From contig JAZNXL010000036.1 of the NCBI GenBank assembly GCA_045593905.1, forward strand, positions 1 through 21,753: DNA of 21,753 bases. The letters are read 5' to 3'. The notes under the pieces are model-generated. The model saw only the letters and a program-made list of their open reading frames with translations, ran no database searches and was not told the DNA's origin. The position numbers and the translations under genes are program-made. The DNA is from RGIG9041 sp045593905. GTDB taxonomy: Bacteria > Bacillota > Clostridia > Oscillospirales > QAKW01. This document shows, in pieces, positions 5,856 to 13,275 of the stretch; the stretch's first letter is position 1, and every line of letters starts with the position of its first letter.

Positions 5856-8069
5856 ATGGCAAAAAAGAAAAAAGTAACACAAAAAGAATATAAAGAGTGC
5901 GCACCTATCCCCTGCGGTATAGTCGAAACACTCGAAACCAACTATATGCCGTATGCTATGAGCGTTATTATGTCGCGTGCCATCCCCGAGATTGACGGAC
6001 TTAAGCCCGCTCACCGCAAACTGCTTTATACAATGTACAATATGGGGCTTTTGCGCGGACGTCAAAAGTCAGCCAATATCGTTGGCGCAACAATGCGCTT
6101 AAACCCGCACGGCGACCAGGCGATTTATGAAACAATGGTCCGCCTTACCCGCGGTTACGAGGCAATGCCCCACCCGTTTGTAAACTCAAAGGGTAACTTT
6201 GGTAAATACTACTCGCGCGATATGGCGTTTGCCGCATCGCGTTATACAGAGGCGGGGCTTATGCCTATCTGCCACGAACTGTTTGACGATATTGATAAAG
6301 AAACTGTTGACTTTGTTCCAAACTACGACAACTCAACAAAAGAGCCGACCTTGTTGCCGGTATCATTCCCGACCGTGCTTACCACACCCAACCAAGGTAT
6401 TGCAGTCGGTATGGCATCAAATATCTGCTCGTTTAACCTCGGCGAAGTTTGTGATACGGTAATTGAATATCTTTCAAACCCCGACCATAACTTTATGTCA
6501 ACAATGCCCGCGCCCGACTTTTCAACAGGCGGTCAGATTTTAATGAACGCCTCGGCTATTGAAGACGTTTACCGCACAGGCAGAGGCAGTATCCGTATCC
6601 GTGCAAAGTATACGGTCGACGAAAAATCGGGCAGTATTGTTGTAACCGAAATCCCCTACACCACAACTCTTGAAGCAATCATTGACAAGGTTGTTGAGCT
6701 TGTAAAAACAGGCAAGGCAAAAGAAATTTCAGACATTAAAGATATGTCTGACCTTTCTGGTCTTAAAATACGCATTGAAACCAAGCGCGGCACCGATACA
6801 GGCAAGCTTATGGCAAAGCTGTTTAAAATGACCCCGCTCGAAGATAGCTTTGGCGCAAACTTCAACCTGCTCATTGGCGGCAGCCCCAGAGTACTCGGCG
6901 TCAAAGAAATTATTGACGAGTGGCTTGCGTTCAGGGTTGAGTGCATTAAACGCCGCACCTATTTCTCGCTTAACAAGGCTAAAGAAAAGCTACACCTTTT
7001 ACAAGGTCTTAAGCTTATTCTTTTAGATATTGACAAAGCAATAAAAATCGTGCGCGAGACCGAGCACGACGACGAGGTTGTACCTAACCTTATGATTGGC
7101 TTTGGCGTTGACGAGGTACAAGCAGAATATATTGCAAACATAAAACTCCGCCACTTAAACCGCGAGTATATTTTAAAACGCCTTGAAGATATTGAGGCGC
7201 TTCAAAAAGAAATTGACGAGCTGTCGGCAATTCTTACAAGCAAGGCAAAACAAAACCGCATTATTATAAACGACCTAAAGCGCATTAAAAAGCAATACCC
7301 GTCAGAGCGTAAGAGCGAGCTTGTTTACGAGTCTGAACAGGCTGATGTTGATACAACCGAGCATATCGAAGACTACGCGGTAACAGTGTTCTTGTCAAAA
7401 GAAGGATACTTTAAAAAGATTACACCTCAGTCACTGCGTATGAATGCCGTTCAAAAGGTAAAAGATGGTGACAAAATCACCCACGAGATTGAGTGCTCTA
7501 ACAAATCGGAGCTTATTTTCTTTACCAACAAGCAAAACGCATACAAAAGCCGCGTTTACGAGTTTGAAGACTCAAAAGCAAGCCTGCTTGGTGACTATAT
7601 CCCAAGCGCTCTTGAAATGGAGCCTGACGAGACAGTTGTTTGTATGGCGGCAACCACCGACTACGCAGGTTATATGGTGTTCTTTTTTGCAAACGGCAGA
7701 GCATCGCGCGTGCCGCTTGTATCGTACAAAACCGTTAACAACCGTAAGCGCCTTATTAACGCATACTGCGACAAGTTTGAGCTTGTACGCGGTGCACAGT
7801 GCGTACAAAACACCGACTTTGCGTTAATTGCATCAAACGGCAAAACAGTTATTATAAACTCGGCGCTTATACCCGAAAAATCAACCAAACACTCGCAAGG
7901 CGTAATCGCGTTTACACAAAAAGGTAAAAACACAGTAACCGAAGTACACACTATTGCAGAGTCAGGCATTAAAAACACCGACTACTACCGCACAAAGAGT
8001 CTTCCTGCTGTTGGCCACTTTTTACGCGAAGCCGACCTTGATAATTCAGTACAACAGAGCTTTGAATAA
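5856..8069 (+). CDS. parC: Type IIA topoisomerase cleavage subunit (ParC/GyrA family)
   Basis: The 737-residue DNA-cleaving subunit. The catalytic pair R129-Y130 lies in AASRYTEAGL. The quinolone region reads NPHGDQAIYE: Q88 takes the place of the usual Ser83 (E. coli GyrA numbering) and E92 that of Asp87. The winged-helix, tower and coiled-coil regions run to about residue 490. The C-terminal part of about 240 residues has beta-pinwheel-like blades, but I see no GyrA box (QRRGGKG-like), so a decatenating topoisomerase IV is favoured over a supercoiling gyrase. An AAGGAGG site precedes the ATG. The stop TAA overlaps the next ATG by one base. This call fits the paired upstream B subunit. Confidence 0.9.
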   Translation: MAKKKKVTQKEYKECAPIPCGIVETLETNYMPYAMSVIMSRAIPEIDGLKPAHRKLLYTMYNMGLLRGRQKSANIVGATMRLNPHGDQAIYETMVRLTRGYEAMPHPFVNSKGNFGKYYSRDMAFAASRYTEAGLMPICHELFDDIDKETVDFVPNYDNSTKEPTLLPVSFPTVLTTPNQGIAVGMASNICSFNLGEVCDTVIEYLSNPDHNFMSTMPAPDFSTGGQILMNASAIEDVYRTGRGSIRIRAKYTVDEKSGSIVVTEIPYTTTLEAIIDKVVELVKTGKAKEISDIKDMSDLSGLKIRIETKRGTDTGKLMAKLFKMTPLEDSFGANFNLLIGGSPRVLGVKEIIDEWLAFRVECIKRRTYFSLNKAKEKLHLLQGLKLILLDIDKAIKIVRETEHDDEVVPNLMIGFGVDEVQAEYIANIKLRHLNREYILKRLEDIEALQKEIDELSAILTSKAKQNRIIINDLKRIKKQYPSERKSELVYESEQADVDTTEHIEDYAVTVFLSKEGYFKKITPQSLRMNAVQKVKDGDKITHEIECSNKSELIFFTNKQNAYKSRVYEFEDSKASLLGDYIPSALEMEPDETVVCMAATTDYAGYMVFFFANGRASRVPLVSYKTVNNRKRLINAYCDKFELVRGAQCVQNTDFALIASNGKTVIINSALIPEKSTKHSQGVIAFTQKGKNTVTEVHTIAESGIKNTDYYRTKSLPAVGHFLREADLDNSVQQSFE

Positions 8070-8542
8070 TGAAACACACTAAAATATTTTTAACCGCCGC
8101 CTCTGAAATGAGGTGGCTTGAACAAATGTCACAAGACGGCTTTGAGCTTATGTCACGAAAAGGCTTTACCTATGAGTTTAGGCAAACATCAAAGGCTATA
8201 TTTTATCAGTATGTGTTTTTAAAGCACGGTAAAAAAACCTTTTTACAGCTAAACTATAAAAAGCTCGACCCCAAAGCCAAGCTTGTATACGGCGGAAGTG
8301 AGTTTGCGCTGTTTAAACGCAACGGTCAAGCCCCCGAGGTACTTGACCGCAGTAAACTGCGCATAAACTACCTTACATATCAGCAAGGACAAAAAATGCG
8401 CGCAATATCCACCCTTGTGCTAACGCTCACATCGGTTGCCGCCGCGCGTATTATGCCAATATTCTGGGTTGCGGCGCTGTGGTGCGGTGTTGCCTGTATA
8501 TTACATCTCATAAGCGCAAACGCAGTTAAAAAGATGCTATGA
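8069..8542 (+). CDS. DUF2812-like membrane protein
   Basis: A 157-residue protein. Its N-terminal half resembles DUF2812: a short strand, then EMRWLEQMSQDGFEL, YEFRQ and FYQYVF, the WL-x-x-M and Y-x-F/Y-x-Y pattern of that family. The C-terminal half holds two hydrophobic segments, about residues 110-130 and 132-150, so it is probably anchored in the membrane with the soluble part on the inside. The function is unknown. In some genomes DUF2812 genes sit beside PadR-type regulators; none is present here. There is no clear ribosome site, and the start overlaps the parC stop as TAATG, so translation probably depends on coupling. Its own stop overlaps the next start by four bases. Confidence 0.65.
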   Translation: MKHTKIFLTAASEMRWLEQMSQDGFELMSRKGFTYEFRQTSKAIFYQYVFLKHGKKTFLQLNYKKLDPKAKLVYGGSEFALFKRNGQAPEVLDRSKLRINYLTYQQGQKMRAISTLVLTLTSVAAARIMPIFWVAALWCGVACILHLISANAVKKML

Positions 8543-9408
8543 AAAAACTAATTGCATTAATCTTAATACTGTCGCTTTGCCTTTTTGGTTGTGCAAAATC
8601 TGACCAGCCTATACACATTGTTACTACCAACTTTGCCGCATACGACTGGGCGCGTCAAATTTTGGGTGAAGAGATTGACAGCGTAACACTTACGCTGCTT
8701 GGCAACGACTCAAAACCGCATAGCTACTCACCCACCGAGCAAGATAAAGAGTTTATTAAAAACTGTGATATATTTGTATATGTCGGCGACGAAGCCTGGA
8801 TTGATAGCGTTAGCTTTAAAGATAGCGCGCAAAAGCTTTGCCTTTTAGATTCGCTTGATAAATCAGCGTTGCTAACTACACGCTCAGGCGCGGTCGATAG
8901 CCACGTGTGGCTGTCACTCCAAAACGCGCAAATACTTTCAAACCTTGTTTGCGATACTATAAAAGTTGCAATACCCCAAAAAGAAGTAACCTTTGCCGAT
9001 AACCTCGAAGCACTCGCACTGCAGCTTGTAAGCGTTGACAAAGAATATAAACAAACGCTTCAAAACGGTACTGTTATCGTTTGCGACAAGTTTCCGTTCA
9101 GGTACCTTTTAAGTGACTATAATATCGCTTGGTATAGCGCGTTTGCTGACTGCAGCGAGTCAAACGAGGTAAGCGCAACAACAGTTACTGCTCTTGCAAC
9201 CACAATAGACGGGCAAAACTTTAAAAACGTTGTAATAACCGAGTTTTCGGGTGACTCACTCGCAAAAGCGGTAATCTCTAAAACCGCAAACCAAGATGTC
9301 GGCATTGTAACGTTAAACTCTATGCAAAAACCCGATATAAACTCAACCTACGTCGAAATTATGACAAATAATCTAAACGCACTTAAAACTGCAATGCAAA
9401 CAAAATAA
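8539..9408 (+). CDS. ZnuA/AdcA-like metal-binding lipoprotein
   Basis: A 289-residue cluster A-I type substrate-binding protein. A lysine-led signal peptide ends in a lipobox with Cys18 (LFGC), so it should sit on the outer face of the membrane. Family landmarks are KPHSYSPT with H61, DSHVWLS with H122, and an ITEF segment with E235. The third metal ligand, normally His in an HDAF-like motif, appears as C182 in VCDKFPF. No ABC permease or ATPase follows, and the gene ends the operon at a shared terminator, so it is an orphan binding protein here. It may donate metal to a transporter encoded elsewhere, or have diverged to another ligand. The start overlaps the upstream stop as ATGA. Confidence 0.82.
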   Translation: MKKLIALILILSLCLFGCAKSDQPIHIVTTNFAAYDWARQILGEEIDSVTLTLLGNDSKPHSYSPTEQDKEFIKNCDIFVYVGDEAWIDSVSFKDSAQKLCLLDSLDKSALLTTRSGAVDSHVWLSLQNAQILSNLVCDTIKVAIPQKEVTFADNLEALALQLVSVDKEYKQTLQNGTVIVCDKFPFRYLLSDYNIAWYSAFADCSESNEVSATTVTALATTIDGQNFKNVVITEFSGDSLAKAVISKTANQDVGIVTLNSMQKPDINSTYVEIMTNNLNALKTAMQTK

Positions 9409-9436
9409 AAAACGACTGCTAAGCAGTCGTTTTTAT
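9405..9436. terminator. Bidirectional terminator between convergent operons
   Basis: AACGACTGCT (9411-9420) pairs with AGCAGTCGTT (9422-9431) with A-rich and T-rich flanks on opposite sides, so it works in both directions. It ends the plus-strand ung-to-lipoprotein run and the minus-strand cobalamin operon. The TAG stop of the minus-strand ECF gene (9421 to 9419) lies inside the stem. Confidence 0.85.
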
Positions 9437-9931
9437 TTTATTTAGTACGTTTATAATAGGTAAGCAAAGTACTGATAGCGCAAGGTTGGATATTGCGTGG
9501 GTTATATCAAACGACAGCCCTGCAGCTATCCACGCAAGTGTGGCTTTAAAATCAAGCCCGAAAACTATTGCCTGTACGGGCGCAAGCATTGTACCAAACA
9601 GCAAGCCGTGAAGCATACAAATTGCCGCGTATACAAAAGGCAGCGCCTTTTTTGGTGTGCGCTTTGGAACAAGCATTGTTGCCGCCCAAAGCACAGTCCA
9701 CACGTATGTATACGGGACCCACCAGGTCGAAAAGCCTGCAAGCAAGCCCTCTAAAAACACATAAATATAAAGTGGGTAAAGCGCACGTTTTTTATAAACC
9801 ACAGTTATTGCAACAATCATTGGCGCAAGCAGATGTATATTTGGTAGCATCTCCATTGCTTTTTTTGATGCAATCATAATTGCGCCGAGCATTGCAAAAA
9901 CCGCTATATCCCGCGTTTTAAGCTTTATCAT
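9419..9931 (-). CDS. ECF transporter S component, probably cobalamin-related
   Basis: A 170-residue integral membrane protein with about five or six hydrophobic helices (for example residues 10-25, 34-47, 52-68, 72-88, 98-118 and 128-160). Its size and topology match substrate-binding S components of energy-coupling factor transporters. There are no ATPase or T-component genes nearby, as expected for S components that share a common module encoded elsewhere. It is the second gene under the cobalamin riboswitch and its ATG overlaps the DUF4430 stop (ATGA, 9931 to 9928), with no separate ribosome site. Uptake of cobalamin or a precursor such as a corrinoid or lower-ligand base is therefore likely. 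The substrate rests on the riboswitch alone. Confidence 0.75.
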   Translation of the reverse strand: MIKLKTRDIAVFAMLGAIMIASKKAMEMLPNIHLLAPMIVAITVVYKKRALYPLYIYVFLEGLLAGFSTWWVPYTYVWTVLWAATMLVPKRTPKKALPFVYAAICMLHGLLFGTMLAPVQAIVFGLDFKATLAWIAAGLSFDITHAISNLALSVLCLPIINVLNKIKTTA

Positions 9932-10371
9932 TTTTCAACTTTAAAAGCGTAGGTTGAGCCTGCTTCAATAGTTGTTGTATCAACGCCTGCTGATGCGTAC
10001 TCGCCGTTTGCGTAAAATGCCCAGTATGTACCGTCAACATCGTAATCGGCGGTAATGCCGTTTACTGTTTTAACGTAAAGACCGTATTGGTCATTGTCAC
10101 CTGCAATAAGCTTAAGCTCCAAAAGTGCTTCGCCTACAGTTTTTTTGTCGGTTTTAACGTTAAACTTTGTAACCTTGCCGTCGCCATCGGTAACCTCAAA
10201 GTTAAACTCGGTTTTACCCTCGCCTACTATTGTAACGCTATCGTTTGCGCTAACGTCGGGGGTGTTTGGTTGCTCGTCTTTTTTACAACCTACTGTACAA
10301 AGTGCCATAGCCGCAATAAGCATTGTGCAGACAGTCGCAAAAAGAATTCTTTTTAACATCTTTTTGTTCAT
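9928..10371 (-). CDS. DUF4430 (transcobalamin-like) lipoprotein
   Basis: A 147-residue secreted lipoprotein. Residues 1-29 form a signal peptide ending in a lipobox (TVGC, Cys at about 29), then a short Asn/Pro/Ser-rich linker. The rest is a DUF4430 domain, known for similarity to the C-terminal domain of animal transcobalamin. Matching features are the KKTVGEALLEL helix, a YGLYVKTVNGI strand, the GTYWAFYANGEYA core and a TTTIEAGSTYAFKV end. It follows the riboswitch directly, with AGGAGT (10383 to 10378) seven bases before the ATG. It probably captures cobalamin or a relative at the cell surface and passes it to the S component encoded next. The family call is strong; the ligand comes from context. 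Confidence 0.85.
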   Translation of the reverse strand: MNKKMLKRILFATVCTMLIAAMALCTVGCKKDEQPNTPDVSANDSVTIVGEGKTEFNFEVTDGDGKVTKFNVKTDKKTVGEALLELKLIAGDNDQYGLYVKTVNGITADYDVDGTYWAFYANGEYASAGVDTTTIEAGSTYAFKVEK

Positions 10372-10406
10372 AATCTTACTCCTGAATAATATTTTGTTTT
10401 TCGTTC

Positions 10407-10432
10407 AAACAAGCCGGCGCTCGCAACTGTTT
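10407..10432 (-). promoter_or_regulatory. Hairpin in the riboswitch expression platform
   Basis: On the minus strand AAACAG (10432 to 10427) pairs with TTGTTT (10412 to 10407) around a 14-base GC-rich loop. It lies between the aptamer and the ribosome site. No T-run follows, so control is more likely at translation than by termination. The loop could be the partner of the aptamer's kissing loop; this was not verified by folding. Confidence 0.35.
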
Positions 10433-10445
10433 AGTTTAAACTTTT

Positions 10446-10599
10446 ATTATATGCATATTTCGACTTTGTGCAGTTTTATCGCCTTCTCGTTTCCAATGGC
10501 TTGTCCGGTTTTTGTTGCGGCACAAAACCGTAGATAAAACAAAAACGCACATCACGGCGGCGGGCCCGTACAGGTTTTTCACCTGTTTCCGCATATAAT
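10446..10599 (-). ncRNA. Cobalamin (AdoCbl-type) riboswitch
   Basis: Read on the minus strand, the conserved core GGAAAC-AGGTGAAAA-CCTGTACGG-GCCCGCCGCCGT matches the cobalamin aptamer consensus (GGAA, GGTG-AA, then the B12 box with CCCGC and CGT) at about 10592 to 10550. The later GCCA element lies at 10500 to 10497. A closing P1 stem is visible: ATTATATGC (10599 to 10591) pairs perfectly with GCATATAAT (10454 to 10446), enclosing about 154 nt. An internal GTTTTTGT/ACAAAAAC stem lies between the box and GCCA. It precedes the DUF4430 and ECF genes, so these should be repressed when cobalamin is plentiful. Confidence 0.9.
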
Positions 10600-10604
10600 A
10601 TTTA

Positions 10605-10633
10605 ATTATACTTTATAATCTTTTATTTTACAA
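10605..10633 (-). promoter_or_regulatory. Promoter of the cobalamin riboswitch operon
   Basis: On the minus strand: -35 TTGTAA (10633 to 10628), 17-nt spacer, -10 TATAAT (10610 to 10605). The predicted start falls at about 10598, the first bases of the aptamer's P1 stem, so promoter and aptamer support each other. Confidence 0.7.
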
Positions 10634-10662
10634 TTGATTTAAGCAATAAATTGGTATAAAAT
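10634..10662 (+). promoter_or_regulatory. Promoter of the chromate-transporter pair
   Basis: -35 TTGATT (10634-10639), 17-nt spacer, -10 TAAAAT (10657-10662), followed by AAGGAG before the ATG at 10683. A small inverted repeat GGTAT-N6-ATACC (10653-10668) overlaps the -10 and could be an operator. The -35 directly abuts that of the divergent cobalamin promoter. Confidence 0.5.
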
Positions 10663-10682
10663 AATACCCAAGGAGAAGATTT

Positions 10683-11231
10683 ATGAAAAAGATTATAGAG
10701 TTATTTTATATATTTTTTAAAATAGGCGCTTTCACCTTTGGCGGCGGGTATGCTATGATACCTGTCATTTCAAAAGAGATTGTTACAAACAAAGGCTTTA
10801 TAACCGATGACGACATTTTAGACATTGTTGCAATTGCCGAGTCAACACCGGGACCTATTGCAATTAACACCGCAACCTTTGTTGGCTACAAAATCGCGGG
10901 GTTCTGGGGCGCGGCAGCGGCTACATTTGGCGTGGTGCTTCCGTCGTTTGTTATTATTCTTGCAATATCGTTTATACTCGACCTGTTTTCAGAGCTAAAA
11001 GCAGTAAAGTACGCGTTTTTTGGCATACGCGCGGGCGTTTTGGCGCTGCTTATAAAAGCGCTTGTTACAATGTATAAAAAGTGTCCCAAGGGCTTATTCT
11101 CGTACATTTTAATGGCTTTATCGTTTATTGCAGTTGCAGTATTTGATATCAGCGTGTTATACGTTATAATATTTTGCGCCCTTGCCGGAATTTTTAATTC
11201 CATAATATTAAAAAGGGAGGCTGACAAATGA
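10683..11231 (+). CDS. Chromate transporter, CHR family, first half-protein
   Basis: A 182-residue membrane protein with the CHR-family opening FFKIGAFTFGGGYAM, then the STPGPIAIN motif near residues 58-66 and about five further hydrophobic helices. The long ChrA proteins are two such halves fused; here they are separate genes, as is common in Firmicutes. The family moves chromate across the membrane where tested, but the natural role in anaerobes without chromate exposure is unclear. An AAGGAG site and a good promoter precede it. The next gene begins four bases inside its end (ATGA at 11228-11231), so the two subunits are probably made in equal amounts and assemble as a heterodimer. Confidence 0.9.
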   Translation: MKKIIELFYIFFKIGAFTFGGGYAMIPVISKEIVTNKGFITDDDILDIVAIAESTPGPIAINTATFVGYKIAGFWGAAAATFGVVLPSFVIILAISFILDLFSELKAVKYAFFGIRAGVLALLIKALVTMYKKCPKGLFSYILMALSFIAVAVFDISVLYVIIFCALAGIFNSIILKREADK

Positions 11232-11836
11232 TTTTTTTAAAATTGTTTTTAACCTTCTTTAAAGTAGGGCTTTTTACAGTCGGCGGCGGATATGCAATGC
11301 TCCCCTTTATTCAGTCTGAGGTGTTGCGCCAAGGCTGGATGAGTGAAGAACTAATAATCAACTTTATCGCAGTAAGCGAATCAACCCCCGGTCCGTTTGC
11401 AATTAATATTGCAACTTATATCGGCTCGGTAATGGGCAAAGAATATGGGCTGTGGGGAACAATCTTCGGCTCGTTTTGTGCAACACTCGGTACGGTACTA
11501 CCCTCGTTTATTGTAATTTTGATTGTGGCGCGCATGTATGAGCGCTTTAAAACCAACAAATATGTAAAGGCGGTTATGACAGGCCTTAAGCCCGCCGTTG
11601 TCGGTCTTATAGGCGCCGCAATTATATCAATGATACTGTCAGTATTTTTTCCCGGGATGCAAGGCCTTTCAAAAACAATCGTGTCGGCTGTAACTGATAT
11701 AAAGTTTTATATTTCACTTATAACTGCAACCGTTATGACAGTGCTCTCGTTTAAAAAAGTGCACCCCATAATTATAATTTTAATAAGCGCCGCAGTCGGC
11801 ATAGCATCGGGATATATATTTAATTTAAGCATATAA
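11228..11836 (+). CDS. Chromate transporter, CHR family, second half-protein
   Basis: A 202-residue partner of the preceding gene and homologous to it: FFKVGLFTVGGGYAM at the N-terminus and STPGPFAIN near residues 52-60, followed by a GTVLPSF segment and several hydrophobic helices to the end. GGGAGG lies 6 bases before the ATG, inside the end of the upstream gene. In paired CHR proteins the two halves are thought to lie in opposite membrane orientation. It ends at a terminator shared with the convergent hexomutase gene. No chromate-responsive regulator is adjacent. Confidence 0.9.
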   Translation: MIFLKLFLTFFKVGLFTVGGGYAMLPFIQSEVLRQGWMSEELIINFIAVSESTPGPFAINIATYIGSVMGKEYGLWGTIFGSFCATLGTVLPSFIVILIVARMYERFKTNKYVKAVMTGLKPAVVGLIGAAIISMILSVFFPGMQGLSKTIVSAVTDIKFYISLITATVMTVLSFKKVHPIIIILISAAVGIASGYIFNLSI

Positions 11837-11864
11837 AAAACGGACTCTTAAGAGTCCGTTTTTA
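11835..11864. terminator. Bidirectional terminator, chromate pair and hexomutase
   Basis: CGGACTCTT-AAGAGTCCG (11841-11858) is a perfect 18-base palindrome. Six A precede it and five T follow, so the flanks extend the stem and supply a U-run in either direction. It separates the convergent genes ending at 11836 and 11865. Confidence 0.9.
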
Positions 11865-13274
11865 TTATATATTTAAAAACTTTTTAAATGTTTTTATGTA
11901 CTCGGCTGCCGTTTTGGCGTTATTGCTTTCAGCAAAAATTCTAAGAAGCGGTTCGGTGCCTGAGAATCTGCAAATTACAAAGCTGTCGTCTTCAAAGTAT
12001 ACCTTACAGCCGTCCTCGTAGTTAACGCGAACAATCTTTTTAGAAAACTCAGGGAGTTTTTTGTCTTCGAAAATGATTTTTGTAATTACCTGCTTATATT
12101 CGGGAGCAAAGCGAAGATTGTCTTCAACCATTGCAAACTTACCGAACTGTGCTTCGAGCTCTTGTACAAGCTCGGTTGCGGTTTTACCTGTAACTGCAAT
12201 CATTTCAGCAAAGAGTGATGCCGCATAAATTGAGTCCTTACCGTGAATATGTCCGCGAACGGTAAGACCGCCCGAAGACTCGCCGCCAAGCACTGCATCA
12301 TACTTGTCAATACCTGATGAGATGTATTTAAAGCCAACAGGCACCTCAAAGCATTTTTCGCCAAAGCTCTCTGCAATTCTATCGAGCATATGTGTTGTTG
12401 CAAGGTTTCTTACAACGCCGCCTTTCCAGCCCTTGTGTTTTACAAGGTAATAGTAAAGCATACACAAAATCTCGTTTGCGGTGATGTATCTGCCGTTCGA
12501 GTCAATAATACCAAGTCTGTCACCGTCGCCGTCCATAGCAAAACCAAAGTCGTATCCGCCCTTTACAACCTCGTCCCGAAGCTGAGCAAGGCTGTCTTTT
12601 GAAGGCGCAGGCATAAGACCGCCAAAGAATGCGTCTTTGTTGGCATTGATTGCGTCGATTGTACAACGCGCGGTATGTAAAATTACGTGGATTGGGAACG
12701 AGCCCGAGCCGTGCATTGAGTCGTATAAAACTCTAAGACCGCGCTCGCGGAGTGCGTCCATATCCAAAAGACCTATAATATCGTCTAAAAACTTGTTAAA
12801 CGGGTTGCGCTGGTAAATGATTTTACCATCTTTAACCGCATCGTCAAAGTTGCAGTATTCAACGCTTTCGATTTCGGCAATGTATTTTTCAAGTTGTGAA
12901 GTTACCTCTAAAGGTGCATCACGGCCCTCGTCAACAAAAAGTTTTATACCGTTGTAGCTTGAGGGATTGTGGCTTGCGGTAATCTCAATGCCGTAATGGA
13001 AGTTTTCAACCATTACTGTATGCATTATAAGCGGTGTGGGCGCACTGCGGTTTAAAAACCAAACAGTAATACCCTCTTTTGCCAAAACCTCTGCTACCCA
13101 TTTTGCTGCGGTTTCTGATAAAAACCTGCGGTCGTAACCGATGGGTATAGGAAGCTCAGCTTTGTTTTCGCTTTTAGCAAGCTTTGCAATACCGGCAGCA
13201 ACGCGGCGGATATTATCACAAATAAAATCTTCGCCTATTATTGCGCGCCAACCGCCTGTACCAAATTGAATCAT
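11865..13274 (-). CDS. Phosphohexomutase (phosphoglucomutase/phosphomannomutase family)
   Basis: A cytoplasmic alpha-D-phosphohexomutase that moves phosphate between C1 and C6 of a sugar phosphate. The start is set at 13274 (MIQFGTGGWR), giving 469 residues. An upstream in-frame ATG at 13307 would place 11 unrelated residues inside nagB, whereas GAGGA lies just ahead of 13274. Motifs: GTGGWR (5-10), the active-site phosphoserine loop TASHNP with Ser101, the metal loop DGDGD with D248, D250 and D252, the GGESSGG sugar loop, and the C-terminal phosphate site RFSGTEPLLR. It lies one base after the nagB stop, so the pair is co-transcribed. Glucose-, mannose- or glucosamine-phosphate could be the substrate; the operon suggests hexosamine metabolism. 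Confidence 0.9.
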   Translation of the reverse strand: MIQFGTGGWRAIIGEDFICDNIRRVAAGIAKLAKSENKAELPIPIGYDRRFLSETAAKWVAEVLAKEGITVWFLNRSAPTPLIMHTVMVENFHYGIEITASHNPSSYNGIKLFVDEGRDAPLEVTSQLEKYIAEIESVEYCNFDDAVKDGKIIYQRNPFNKFLDDIIGLLDMDALRERGLRVLYDSMHGSGSFPIHVILHTARCTIDAINANKDAFFGGLMPAPSKDSLAQLRDEVVKGGYDFGFAMDGDGDRLGIIDSNGRYITANEILCMLYYYLVKHKGWKGGVVRNLATTHMLDRIAESFGEKCFEVPVGFKYISSGIDKYDAVLGGESSGGLTVRGHIHGKDSIYAASLFAEMIAVTGKTATELVQELEAQFGKFAMVEDNLRFAPEYKQVITKIIFEDKKLPEFSKKIVRVNYEDGCKVYFEDDSFVICRFSGTEPLLRIFAESNNAKTAAEYIKTFKKFLNI

Positions 13275-13275
13275 C

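Noticed and set aside
8539..9408. Lipoprotein as part of a complete zinc ABC transporter
   Set aside because: No permease or ATPase gene lies beside it; the next gene is convergent and belongs to the cobalamin operon.
10421..10431. CGCAACTGT on the plus strand, resembling part of a B12 box
   Set aside because: The surrounding plus-strand elements are missing, whereas a full aptamer core with a P1 stem is on the minus strand a little further right.
10094..10537. 147-codon plus-strand open frame over the DUF4430 and riboswitch region
   Set aside because: It is antisense to a well-supported lipoprotein gene and to the conserved aptamer, and has no recognisable domain.
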